Source of the DNA: DATCZB01 sp035513215
GTDB lineage: Bacteria > Pseudomonadota > Gammaproteobacteria > Steroidobacterales > Rariloculaceae
Length of the DNA: 56,016 bases
NCBI GenBank assembly: GCA_035513215.1
Contig: DATKCK010000074.1
Span: 1-56,016, forward strand
Direction: 5' to 3'
The notes under the pieces are model-generated. The model did not search any database, was not told where the DNA came from, and saw only the letters and a list, made by a program, of their open reading frames with translations. The translations under genes and the position numbers were made by a program. The first letter of the stretch is position 1; each line of letters opens with the position of its first letter. This document shows, piece by piece, positions 1-6,508 of the stretch.

Positions 1-497
1 ACTAGCCACGGATCCTGACTCCCTCTGATCTGTTCGTTGGTCGGCGCCAGAGGCGACCAGTAAGGAGTCAGCGTCTTTGCATCCTCTGCATTATGGGGAG
101 TTCGGAGAATCAAGAGATACTGTGACCCTAGACGATACTCCAGCGCGTAGCAATTCCCGCTGCGGCCTCCGGGACGAATAAACGGATACGGCACCGGCAG
201 CTCGTTGAAATCGTTTCGACTAACGATGTGCCCATCGAAACTGATGACTCGTGACGACAGCTCCCCTTTCAGGACACGCAAGACCTGAAACTCAACGAGT
301 ATGTTGCTGGAGGCGGGACCGCCCGCTGGACTCAGGTTGTCCGAAAGCCCCATTGCTCTCGCACGCACGATAACCGTTGCTGAATCGACCAGTTCCTCAG
401 CGGGCGGTAAAGGCGCAGCAAGCGAACACGCCAACCCTGCCCCGATCGGCAAGAGGGCCATCAGAATTACGGCGAACTTTCTACCGATTGACTGCAT
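1..497 (-). CDS. Exported protein of unknown function, cassette-borne, 3' end outside window
   Basis: An open frame starts at ATG 497-495 and runs off the left edge without a stop (165 codons seen). The first 24 or so residues form a Sec signal peptide (basic start, hydrophobic core, Ala-Cys near the cleavage region). The mature part reads like a small beta-rich secreted domain (a 'VLKGEL' stretch, a 'GNCY' cysteine, then 'YLLIL') and ends in 'PLAPTNEQIRGSQDPW'. I recall that ending from uncharacterised exported proteins, but I cannot name the family. The start codon lies 9 nt after the core of the attC-like site at 506-550, exactly where a gene-cassette ORF starts. No separate ribosome site is visible, so translation may depend on the cassette context. 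Confidence 0.72.
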   Translation of the reverse strand, partial: MQSIGRKFAVILMALLPIGAGLACSLAAPLPPAEELVDSATVIVRARAMGLSDNLSPAGGPASSNILVEFQVLRVLKGELSSRVISFDGHIVSRNDFNELPVPYPFIRPGGRSGNCYALEYRLGSQYLLILRTPHNAEDAKTLTPYWSPLAPTNEQIRGSQDPWL

Positions 498-505
498 CCG
501 ACTGC

Positions 506-550
506 ACCTAACGCCTGGGATGAGCTGCAGGCTCCATCCCATTGTTAGGC
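506..550 (-). mobile_element. attC-like integron recombination site
   Basis: On the minus strand the site opens with GCCTAAC (RYYYAAC inverse core, 550-544) and closes with GTTAGGT (GTTRRRY core, 512-506). Between them GGGATGGAGC and GCTCATCCC can pair around a CTGCA loop, leaving one unpaired G. That is the typical attC layout: two cores, an inner stem and an extrahelical base. At 45 bp it is shorter than most attC sites (usually 55 or more). It sits between the brnA stop and the start of the next gene in the same orientation, as expected of a cassette boundary. A second intact attC was not found in the window. Confidence 0.7.
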
Positions 551-565
551 GGCGTCGCGCTCCCG

Positions 566-781
566 CTAGCGCCACGACAAATTCGGTTTGCGTCCATGTG
601 CAACACAGTCGCGAAGATAAAGATTGATCAGGCTCTGGTATGGAATACCAGTTTCTTCCGCCATGTCCTTGAAATAGCTGATGACATCGTCACCCATTCG
701 GATCGTGACCTGACGCTTCAACCTCGCAGCGTAAGGATTTTTACGCGACTTGAGTTTCGAGAAATCGTACTCTTTTCTCAT
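566..781 (-). CDS. brnA: BrnA-type antitoxin (ribbon-helix-helix)
   Basis: A 71-residue antitoxin that would bind the BrnT toxin and repress its own promoter. The frame is open further upstream, but the start chosen is the ATG at 781, which overlaps the brnT stop (ATGA) and gives the typical N-terminus 'MRKEYDFSK'. The segment 'RQVTIRMGDDVISYFK' is the beta strand plus helix of the RHH fold, followed by 'IPYQSLINLYLRDC' as the second helix. It is transcribed after brnT, the usual toxin-first order of this family. It lies 16 bp before the attC-like site, so the pair forms an integron cassette. Confidence 0.88.
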   Translation of the reverse strand: MRKEYDFSKLKSRKNPYAARLKRQVTIRMGDDVISYFKDMAEETGIPYQSLINLYLRDCVAHGRKPNLSWR

Positions 782-1065
782 TTGCTTGGGCCTTCGTAGT
801 ACTTCCGCTCGTTGCGCGTTGCCCTTCTGGCAGAGATGATTCGGATCACATCGCCCCCTGACCGCTCGCAATGGCACACGAGCAGCACGCGGGCGCGATT
901 GCTCATCCCAAGAAGCAGAAACCTGTCTTCTGACTCCGAACCTTCGGGGTCGTAGAACTGCCGGGCAAACTCATCGTAAAACACTGACTGCGCTTCTTCG
1001 AAAGAGACCCCATGCTTTCTCTGATTTGCGCTTGCCTTAGCCGGATCCCAGTCGAAGAGAATCAT
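778..1065 (-). CDS. brnT: BrnT-type toxin (RelE-fold ribonuclease)
   Basis: A 95-residue BrnT family protein. The N-terminus 'FDWDPAKASANQRKHGVSF' carries the family's invariant D-x-K-x-x-x-N-x-x-K-H-G pattern, and the C-terminal 'IRIISARRATRNERKYYE' holds the conserved 'ISARRAT..ER..Y' block. Known BrnT toxins cut RNA and stop translation, and BrnA neutralises them. The start ATG at 1065-1063 lies inside an inverted repeat, so repressor binding would cover the start region. TA pairs of this type are common passengers of chromosomal integrons, and the nearby attC-like site and intI pieces fit that. Confidence 0.9.
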   Translation of the reverse strand: MILFDWDPAKASANQRKHGVSFEEAQSVFYDEFARQFYDPEGSESEDRFLLLGMSNRARVLLVCHCERSGGDVIRIISARRATRNERKYYEGPSK

Positions 1066-1082
1066 ACATACATTGTATGTAT
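1064..1082 (-). promoter_or_regulatory. Inverted repeat at brnTA start, probable autoregulatory operator
   Basis: ATACATAC and GTATGTAT form a perfect 8-bp inverted repeat separated by ATT. It overlaps the brnT start codon. RHH antitoxins bind short palindromes of this kind, and BrnA is known to repress its operon. Binding has not been shown here. Confidence 0.6.
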
Positions 1083-1124
1083 TGCTCTTGTGCCGTCAAG
1101 GCCGCTACCCCCTCCGTCCCCGCC

Positions 1125-1283
1125 CGACTCGCGCTCGATTCTCGAGATCCTTGCCTCAGTCTGCTCGGCGACAATCGTAGCCAATTCTCGCACCGCCTCC
1201 AGCGGAATATCGGATGGATAGGAAAAGGGTGTTTCCGCGTATCTACCATCAGTGAACTCCCGATACGGCACGGCTTCCGGGCT
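1125..1283 (-). pseudogene. In-frame tail of unknown origin joined to the IntI fragment
   Basis: The reading frame of the IntI N-terminal fragment stays open past the point where similarity to IntI ends. It encodes an acidic, helical stretch ('YPSDIPLEAVRELATIVAEQ') that reads like ordinary protein rather than noncoding translation. It may be the 3' end of another, now headless, cassette gene fused by deletion. I do not recognise its family. Confidence 0.3.
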
Positions 1284-1286
1284 GTA

Positions 1287-1424
1287 GACCGCGAGATGCT
1301 CGAGAAATCCCTTGACTTCAGCGGCCCCGAGCACGCGCGGATCCCGGCGGCCAGCGAATGCGAAAAAGCAGCGGATCCATTGAAGGTAGGTCTGCTCGGT
1401 TCTGATCGAGTAATCCCGGCGGCG
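1287..1424 (-). pseudogene. intI: Integron integrase N-terminal fragment
   Basis: Minus-strand translation gives 'DYSIRTEQTYLQWIRCFFAF' followed by 'GAAEVKGFLEHLAV'. This is the SAM-like core-binding N-terminal domain of IntI tyrosine recombinases, where the 'YS.RTEQ.Y..WI..F' and 'GA.EV..FL.HLAV' blocks are diagnostic. Only about 46 residues remain of the usual 320 or so. The catalytic domain, including the IntI-specific insertion, is absent. The piece ends abruptly and reads into unrelated sequence. It abuts a plus-strand C-terminal IntI piece, so the gene was broken by rearrangement. Confidence 0.8.
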
Positions 1425-1471
1425 GCCATGCCGACGTCTCGACGACCATGATCTACACACACGTGCTGAAT
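1424..1471 (+). pseudogene. intI: Integron integrase C-terminal fragment, inverted relative to the N-terminal piece
   Basis: Plus-strand translation gives 'GHADVSTTMIYTHVLN', the last 16 residues of IntI. It includes the box II histidine (GH) and the catalytic tyrosine in 'TTMIYTHVLN'. Nothing of the gene upstream is present in this orientation. The fragment runs straight into the tRNA 3' half, with one or two shared bases at the joint. Confidence 0.78.
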
Positions 1472-1514
1472 CATAATCCCTTGGGCCCAGGTTCGAGTCC
1501 TGGCGGGCCCACCA
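1470..1514 (+). pseudogene. 3' half of a tRNA with CAU anticodon (Met or Ile2), att-site-like remnant
   Basis: The 45 nt fit canonical tRNA positions 32-76 exactly. They comprise loop A-T-CAT-A-A, stem strand TCCCT, five-base variable loop, T arm CCAGG/CCTGG with loop TTCGAGT, acceptor strand CGGGCCC, A73 and encoded CCA. The 5' half is missing: no GGGCCCG acceptor partner or D arm lies upstream, and the anticodon stem pairs only next to the loop. A lone tRNA 3' half is what integration at a tRNA gene leaves at the distal end of an island. A small hairpin (CGCCGG/CCGGCG, 1520-1537) follows. Confidence 0.75.
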
Positions 1515-1581
1515 TTTAACGCCGGTCCGTTCCGGCGACATCGGTAACACCAGCTCCGGCTCGTGCCTTGCGCGGCCGCAA

Positions 1582-1959
1582 TCAGTACCCGCGCCCGAGC
1601 ACATTGACTTCGACGACCCGGCCATCCTGAAACACGACCTCGCGCATCAGTCGACTGCGTCCAGGGTTATAGAGCCAGACGTCGATCTCGACCTCGACCA
1701 GCGACCGATCATGAATCAGGAGCTCGCGGTCGCTGGCGGGTTGCCTCGCATTCAGGCGCGCCGAAAATTCGTGGCGCGGAATGCCCGACCGGTAAACCGT
1801 CCGCCGTTCCGTTTGCGTCGGCTTCCCGCATAGCTCGGCCACTTTCGCCTTCGGATCGCCGTCGGCCACGACCCGGTTTCCGCAGCGCATCGAGTCGGCG
1901 GCGCTCGCGATCGGAGCTGCAACAACCGCGGCGATAATCAGAGGAATTCGTAGCTTCAT
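1582..1959 (-). CDS. DUF2845-type small exported protein
   Basis: A 125-residue protein whose frame is open upstream. The ATG at 1959 is chosen because it gives a clean signal peptide (residues 1-21, ending 'APIASA') and has GAGGAG 8 nt before it. After cleavage it carries 'RCGNRVVADGD' and 'ELCGKP', the conserved two-cysteine block of DUF2845, followed by a beta-rich part ('VEIDVWLYNPG') and a C-terminal strand. The family is periplasmic or outer-membrane associated and has no assigned function. It is divergent from the protease gene at 2129, with a 169-bp gap in which I see no other gene. Confidence 0.78.
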   Translation of the reverse strand: MKLRIPLIIAAVVAAPIASAADSMRCGNRVVADGDPKAKVAELCGKPTQTERRTVYRSGIPRHEFSARLNARQPASDRELLIHDRSLVEVEIDVWLYNPGRSRLMREVVFQDGRVVEVNVLGRGY

Positions 1960-2128
1960 ATTCGTCGCTCCTCGGCGGAACGTGTGACACGAGCGTAGCA
2001 AATCGGCCGGACCAAGGCGCATCGCACCTGGGGGCGCTCGTCCCACCGGGACCGGTGTAAAGTGCCCATTGACGATCGCCCGCGCCACGACCAGACTCTG
2101 GCGCCCGCACCGCGGTCGCGAGGCATAG

Positions 2129-3682
2129 ATGAGCCCGATGACGGAACCCGGAAAATCGATGCCGTCCGGCTCAATGCGAGCCGCGGGCGCCGTCCTCGCG
2201 TCGGCATTGGCGCTGGCGGCGTCCTCGGTCAGCGCCCAGGTCTTTCCGATCGTGTCGGGCGAGCCGGTCCGCGGCGAAGTCGTCATCAGCGACGACCCGG
2301 AGGCCGCATCGTTCGTCACCTACGTGCTCGAGGCCGACGACGAACTCGTCGCGATCAACATCGAGCTCGAAGCCGTGGCCGACCTCGACCTCTACCTCGA
2401 CACGCACTACATAGAGGATTACCAGAGCGTGCTGGCCGCTTCGACCGGCTTTGCCGGCACCGAGTGGCTGCGTGTCGACCTGAGCAGCAACGCCGAGCTC
2501 ATCGCCGACGAGTACTACATCGACGTGACCTACGGACGCGTCGACCCTCCCCTCAACGCCCGCGGCGAGCCGTTGCGCCGCGTGCCGTTCACGCTGAAGC
2601 TGACGACACACGGTCAGCGCATCGATGGCGAGCTCGAGGCCGGCGAAATCATCGTCGACCAAATCGACCCTCGCATCACGGGACCTTTCCGCAGCTTCGT
2701 CGTCGACGTACCGTCGGGTTCGCCCGCGCTGCGCGTGGACCTCGCGTCCGATGCGACCGATCTCGATCTGCGCGTCAGACACGGACAGCCGATACGCACC
2801 ACGCGCGACGCCGACGTGGCTGCCGTGTCCTGGTCCGGCCACGAAACGATCATCATCGAGGCGGAATCCGAAACCGTTCCGGCTGGAAGGTATTTCATCG
2901 ATGTCTTCGATCAGGCCTGGCTCGACTGGCCGGCGGAGTTCCGTCTCGTCGCCTCTCTGTCTCGCGACCCTCCGGTGGGGCTCGTCGAGCTGCCGATTCT
3001 CGCCGCGGCCGATGGCCTGCCCGGCGCCGTCAGCTCCACGGTCGAGATTCTGCACGCCGACGGCGGCGGCACCGGTGTCCTGATCAGTGAGTCCGGATTC
3101 ATCCTGACGAACTATCACGTCGTCGAGCAGGCTGTCGAAGCCGGCACATGGACCACGGCGAGCCCGCTGATCGGACTGACGACGGAGCCGTCGGAGGGAT
3201 CGCGCGTGCGAATGCTCGGGCGCATCGTCGCCTACGACCGGGAGCTCGACATAGCCTTGCTGCGGGCCGAGACGGATCTCTACGGCGGCGCGCTGCCGGC
3301 CGATTACCGCTTTCCGGCGATCCGGCTCGGCGATCCGCGCGCCATGGCGCTCGGTGATCATCTGTTCGTGCTCGGCTATCCTGATGCCGGCGGCCTCGGC
3401 ACGCGCGTGTCGATCAACCTGACGCGCGGTATCGTCAGCGGCTTCGAGCGCCGCGGCGAGACGCTGCTGATCAAGACCGATGCCGACATCGCTTCCGGCA
3501 ACTCCGGCGGCCCGGTGCTGAACGAACGCTACGAGTTGATCGGGATCGCGACCGAGGCCATCAGCGAGGAGATCGGCAACAGCCAGATCGGGTATATCTG
3601 GCCGTTGTGGCTCGTGCCGGAAGACTGGTGGCGGATCGCGGACGGCGCCGATGCGACGGTGCGCGAGCCCCTCGGCAACTAG
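2129..3682 (+). CDS. Secreted trypsin-like serine protease with two N-terminal beta domains
   Basis: A 517-residue secreted protease. A signal peptide ends near residue 36 ('SVSA'). Two repeated beta-sandwich segments (about 40-170 and 180-300) look like bacterial pre-peptidase C-terminal (PPC) domains, here placed before the protease. The S1-type catalytic triad is intact: H330 in 'TNYHVV', D374 in 'LDIALL' and S459 in 'GNSGGP'. The fold resembles HtrA/DegP, but the chain stops about 50 residues after the serine, so no PDZ domain is present. The start at 2129 has GAGG 5 nt upstream. In-frame ATGs at 2138, 2159 and 2174 are possible, and the last would begin the signal peptide directly. The substrate is unknown. 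Confidence 0.85.
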   Translation: MSPMTEPGKSMPSGSMRAAGAVLASALALAASSVSAQVFPIVSGEPVRGEVVISDDPEAASFVTYVLEADDELVAINIELEAVADLDLYLDTHYIEDYQSVLAASTGFAGTEWLRVDLSSNAELIADEYYIDVTYGRVDPPLNARGEPLRRVPFTLKLTTHGQRIDGELEAGEIIVDQIDPRITGPFRSFVVDVPSGSPALRVDLASDATDLDLRVRHGQPIRTTRDADVAAVSWSGHETIIIEAESETVPAGRYFIDVFDQAWLDWPAEFRLVASLSRDPPVGLVELPILAAADGLPGAVSSTVEILHADGGGTGVLISESGFILTNYHVVEQAVEAGTWTTASPLIGLTTEPSEGSRVRMLGRIVAYDRELDIALLRAETDLYGGALPADYRFPAIRLGDPRAMALGDHLFVLGYPDAGGLGTRVSINLTRGIVSGFERRGETLLIKTDADIASGNSGGPVLNERYELIGIATEAISEEIGNSQIGYIWPLWLVPEDWWRIADGADATVREPLGN

Positions 3683-3689
3683 GTCCGCC

Positions 3690-4001
3690 TTAGGCCGGCA
3701 GCCACCCGAACCGCGACAACGAAACCCGGCCGTCGGCGTCGAAACACACGCCCTCGCCTTCGAGCAGCGCGCGCTGTCGCTTCTCGCCGCCCTTCACGGC
3801 ACGCCGGCTGATCTCTCCGCGGGCATTGATGACACGGTGCCAGGGCAGCTCATGCGCGGCATCGAGCGCGGCCAGCGCATAACCCACCTGTCGCGCCTGG
3901 CCCGGAATGCCTGCCAGTGCCGCCACTCGGCCGTAGGTGGTGACGCGGCCGCGAGGGATCATGGCGACGACGCCGTAGATTCGCGCGCGCCTGGCTTGCA
4001 T
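3690..4001 (-). CDS. Alkyltransferase-like protein (ATL), MGMT family without the active cysteine
   Basis: A 103-residue protein with the DNA-binding part of O6-alkylguanine alkyltransferases: 'IPRGRVTTYGRVAALAG' (winged helix, flipping Tyr23) and 'QARQVGYAL' (Arg finger). The 'PCHRV' active site reads 'PWHRV' with Trp54. ATL proteins with this change bind O6-alkylguanine and hand the lesion to nucleotide excision repair rather than repairing it. The frame extends to a TTG at 4061 that would overlap the preceding gene. The ATG at 4001 gives the normal family length. It lies downstream of the gene at 4040-4624 on the same strand. Confidence 0.85.
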   Translation of the reverse strand: MQARRARIYGVVAMIPRGRVTTYGRVAALAGIPGQARQVGYALAALDAAHELPWHRVINARGEISRRAVKGGEKRQRALLEGEGVCFDADGRVSLSRFGWLPA

Positions 4002-4039
4002 CGGATCCGACACGTTCGGAGGGACGGTCGGGGACGGGA

Positions 4040-4624
4040 TCAGCGCCCGGGCGGCGGCCAAACCATGAGCCCATTCTCATCGAGCAGGCCCATCTCGGCG
4101 AGCTTCCCGACCGTGTCGGCGCCGGCCCGCTCGGGCGGAGAACCGTTGAGATTCGCCGCCGGCACGATGTTCATGTCCTCGAACACGCCTTTGGCGATAT
4201 CGATCATGTCGGTGAATCGCAAGTTCGAGCGCATGGGTCCGTCGTTCACCTGTATCGCTCGCGGCCAGATCATCGGCGCGCCGCGCAGGCTCTTCCAGCC
4301 GATGATTCTGACCCTGTCACCAACAGCGAAATCTTCCCGCGCAAAACCGTAGGCATTCATGATGCTGATCGGGTGGCTTTCGAAGCGCCAGTGCTCCCCC
4401 GCCGGAATCTCGCCTCCCGTCGTCTCCATGTCGAAGCTGACGTGCGGATTGCCCCAATGAATGTCGACGATGACGCCCTCGACGATCATCGTCGGCGAGC
4501 CGAAAGGCCCGTATTCGGCCTGCGAGCTGTGATGTGCCCGCGCTATGGCCGTCGCGGCAAGCACCGAGACGCATAAACAGATACGCGCCGCAGAGAAGGA
4601 TCCCAACGAGATTCTCGTCCTCAT
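4040..4624 (-). CDS. DUF6152-type exported protein
   Basis: A 194-residue protein with a signal peptide (about 1-29, ending 'AIARA'), after which the mature chain begins 'HHSSQAEYG'. The early double histidine, 'GVIVDIHWGNPHVSF' and 'GDRVRIIGW' are the hallmarks of the DUF6152 beta-barrel family, periplasmic proteins of unknown function found in many proteobacteria. Its start codon overlaps the stop of the preceding gene (ATGA), so the two are co-transcribed. Confidence 0.75.
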   Translation of the reverse strand: MRTRISLGSFSAARICLCVSVLAATAIARAHHSSQAEYGPFGSPTMIVEGVIVDIHWGNPHVSFDMETTGGEIPAGEHWRFESHPISIMNAYGFAREDFAVGDRVRIIGWKSLRGAPMIWPRAIQVNDGPMRSNLRFTDMIDIAKGVFEDMNIVPAANLNGSPPERAGADTVGKLAEMGLLDENGLMVWPPPGR

Positions 4625-5061
4625 TGCTCTTCACCGTCCGTTTCCCAGGTCAGACAACGTGCGTTGCACCTGATCTCGGATCGTCCGCCCTCGTCGGCCG
4701 TGGCGATCACCTGCCAGAAGCCCGTGAAATCGTCGATCTCGATGGCGCAGGAACTCGTGTCCTCCGGGCCCTCGATGCCGCTGATCTCGACCCTGGTGAG
4801 ATAGCAGATCGAGCTCGAGGCGCGGGTCAGCGTGCGCCTGTCACTGCCGGCCTGCCGTGCCGCGTTGACCCATGCATCCTCGACGAGCGCGTCGGTATGG
4901 CGCAGTGCCGGTGCGGCCGGGACACTGGCCGCCGGGCCGGCGGCCAAGCCGGTCTCCGTGACCGTATCGCCCGCATCGCCCTGGAGCGCGTCCCCGAGCC
5001 AGAAGATTGCGACGCTGACGACAGCGGCGACTAAAGCGCAGATCGAAAGCTGCTTCATCAT
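4621..5061 (-). CDS. Hypothetical single-pass membrane protein with conserved-looking cysteines
   Basis: A 146-residue protein. A hydrophobic segment at about 6-24 is an uncleaved anchor or signal, followed by an Ala/Pro-rich linker and a small C-terminal domain with four cysteines ('SICYL', 'SSCAI', 'RCNARC') that could form two disulfides in the periplasm. The frame is open to 5094, but the ATG pair at 5061/5058 lies right before the hydrophobic segment, so 5061 is used. A minus-strand TACAAT at 5085-5080 may be the -10 box. I do not recognise the family. It is the first gene of the run 4621-4624-4040. Confidence 0.6.
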   Translation of the reverse strand: MMKQLSICALVAAVVSVAIFWLGDALQGDAGDTVTETGLAAGPAASVPAAPALRHTDALVEDAWVNAARQAGSDRRTLTRASSSICYLTRVEISGIEGPEDTSSCAIEIDDFTGFWQVIATADEGGRSEIRCNARCLTWETDGEEQ

Positions 5062-5080
5062 TATTCTCGCGCCCGGCGAA

Positions 5081-5108
5081 TTGTAGCACCACATTCCTCG
5101 CCTAGAAT
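5081..5108 (+). promoter_or_regulatory. Sigma70-type promoter for the DUF423 gene, apparently leaderless
   Basis: TTGTAG (5081-5086) and TAGAAT (5103-5108) are separated by 16 bp. The ATG at 5115 falls at the expected transcription start, so the mRNA may begin at or within a base or two of its start codon. No ribosome-binding sequence precedes that ATG. Confidence 0.5.
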
Positions 5109-5114
5109 GGCGTC

Positions 5115-5525
5115 ATGACGAATAAGCTCTGTCGCGCTCTGATGGTTATCGCCGCGCTCCTCATGGCTGTCGCAACGGGCCTCGGCGCATGGGCGAGCCA
5201 CGGGCTTCCGTCCGTGCTCGATCAGTCGGCGTTGCGCGCATTCGAGACGGCCGTGACCTACCAGTTCGTGCATGCGCTCGGCCTTTTCGGCATCGGCATT
5301 TACGGCGCAGGACGCCGAAGCGGGAATGCGCTCGGGCTCGGCGCCATCATCCTGCTCGGGGGCATCCTGCTTTTTTGTGGCGGCATCTATGCCTCGAGCC
5401 TCGGCGGACCGGAGTGGCTTTCGAGCCTTGCGCCGGCCGGGGGTATCGGCCTGATCGTCGGTTGGGTCGCCGTCGGCGCCGGCGTATGCTGGAGCGGTCC
5501 GGGCCAAGCACATAGCGGCGGCTAA
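5115..5525 (+). CDS. DUF423 family inner-membrane protein (YgdD-like)
   Basis: A 136-residue protein with four predicted membrane helices (about 8-28, 47-66, 71-92, 103-125). The features 'GAWASHGL', 'AFETAVTYQFVHALGLFG' and 'LFCGGIYASSL' match the DUF423 pattern (G.(F/W).SHGL, Y...HAL, G...F.G..Y). Function is unknown in all members. It has no ribosome site, and its start coincides with the predicted start of transcription. Its stop overlaps the 3' end of the convergent ddl gene by 4 bp. Confidence 0.85.
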   Translation: MTNKLCRALMVIAALLMAVATGLGAWASHGLPSVLDQSALRAFETAVTYQFVHALGLFGIGIYGAGRRSGNALGLGAIILLGGILLFCGGIYASSLGGPEWLSSLAPAGGIGLIVGWVAVGAGVCWSGPGQAHSGG

Positions 5526-6508
5526 TAACTGAGCGCCGCTCGACAGATTCTCTCGCAGAGCTCGTCGAACTCGATGCCGGCCGCGGCCGCCGACTGCGGC
5601 AGCAAGCTGCCGCGACTCAAGCCGGGCAGCGTATTGACCTCGAGACACCAAAGACCTCCATTCACGTCGAGGCGAAAGTCGGCACGGCTGTACGCTCGTA
5701 ACCTCAGCGCGTCGTGCGCGACGAGCGCGAGCGTTTGCGCCTGCTTCGCGATCTCCGCGGGAACGTCCGCCGGAAAGATCTCCTCGGCCGCATCGGCCTG
5801 ATACTTGGCCTCATAGTCGAAGATGCCGCCATCCCGGGGAATGATCTCGCCCACGGCAAGCGCCCTGTCGCCGAGGACACCGACCGTCAGCTCGCGTCCT
5901 GCGATGAAGGACTCGAGCAGCACGCAACTGTCGTACTGCGAGGCCTGCGCAATCGCCGCATCGAGCTCGCCCGGTTCCTCGACGAGGCTCAAGCCTACTG
6001 TCGACCCCTGACCGGACGGCTTGACGATGACGGGAAACCCGAGATCGCGCTCGACGGCTTTCGTTTCGATGGGCGCAATCCGCCAGGCCGGCGTCGGGAT
6101 CTGCGCGAGCCGGAACAGCTGCTTCGCAATGCTCTTGTCCCAGGCCAGCGAACAGCCGAGACGATCGGAACCGGTAAACCGGATCCCGTTCGCGTCGAGC
6201 AGGGATTGCAGCGTGCCGTCCTCACCCTTGCCGCCGTGGACGGCGAGAAACACGAGATCGTAGTCGGCGCGGGCAAGGCCAGCCACGACGCCCGGCAAGC
6301 TGAAGCTGCGGGCAGCCCTCGGCGGATCTCTGGCAATGTCCCGGGCGAAGGTCGCGGCCTCGTCGGATGCCGACAGCGGCCCGCGCTCCCCATCGACGGC
6401 GACGATCTCGTGACCGCGCGACCGCAACGCAGCGACGACCTGACGGGCGCTCGCGACCGACACGTCGCGTTCCATGCTGTCGCCGCCGAAGAGAACCGCG
6501 ATTTTCAA
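5522..6508 (-). CDS. ddl: D-alanine--D-alanine ligase
   Basis: A 328-residue ATP-grasp enzyme joining two D-alanines for peptidoglycan precursors in the cytosol. The N-terminal domain starts 'KIAVLFGGDSMERDVS'. 'FLAVHGGKGEDGTLQ' is the first-substrate region, 'FPVIVKPSGQGSTVG' is the ATP-grasp loop, and 'RADFRLDVNGGLWCLEVN' holds the Mg-binding Asp, Glu and Asn. A long upstream extension of the frame is only antisense to nothing and in a shifted frame of the helicase gene. The start must be TTG at 6508, which overlaps the helicase stop by 4 bp (TTGA). It sits outside any division/cell-wall cluster, so it may be a second ddl. Confidence 0.88.
   Translation of the reverse strand: MKIAVLFGGDSMERDVSVASARQVVAALRSRGHEIVAVDGERGPLSASDEAATFARDIARDPPRAARSFSLPGVVAGLARADYDLVFLAVHGGKGEDGTLQSLLDANGIRFTGSDRLGCSLAWDKSIAKQLFRLAQIPTPAWRIAPIETKAVERDLGFPVIVKPSGQGSTVGLSLVEEPGELDAAIAQASQYDSCVLLESFIAGRELTVGVLGDRALAVGEIIPRDGGIFDYEAKYQADAAEEIFPADVPAEIAKQAQTLALVAHDALRLRAYSRADFRLDVNGGLWCLEVNTLPGLSRGSLLPQSAAAAGIEFDELCERICRAALSY

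Noticed and set aside
301..627. Plus-strand frame of 108 codons over the left edge
   Set aside because: It is the antisense of the signal-peptide gene at 1-497 and crosses the attC-like site.
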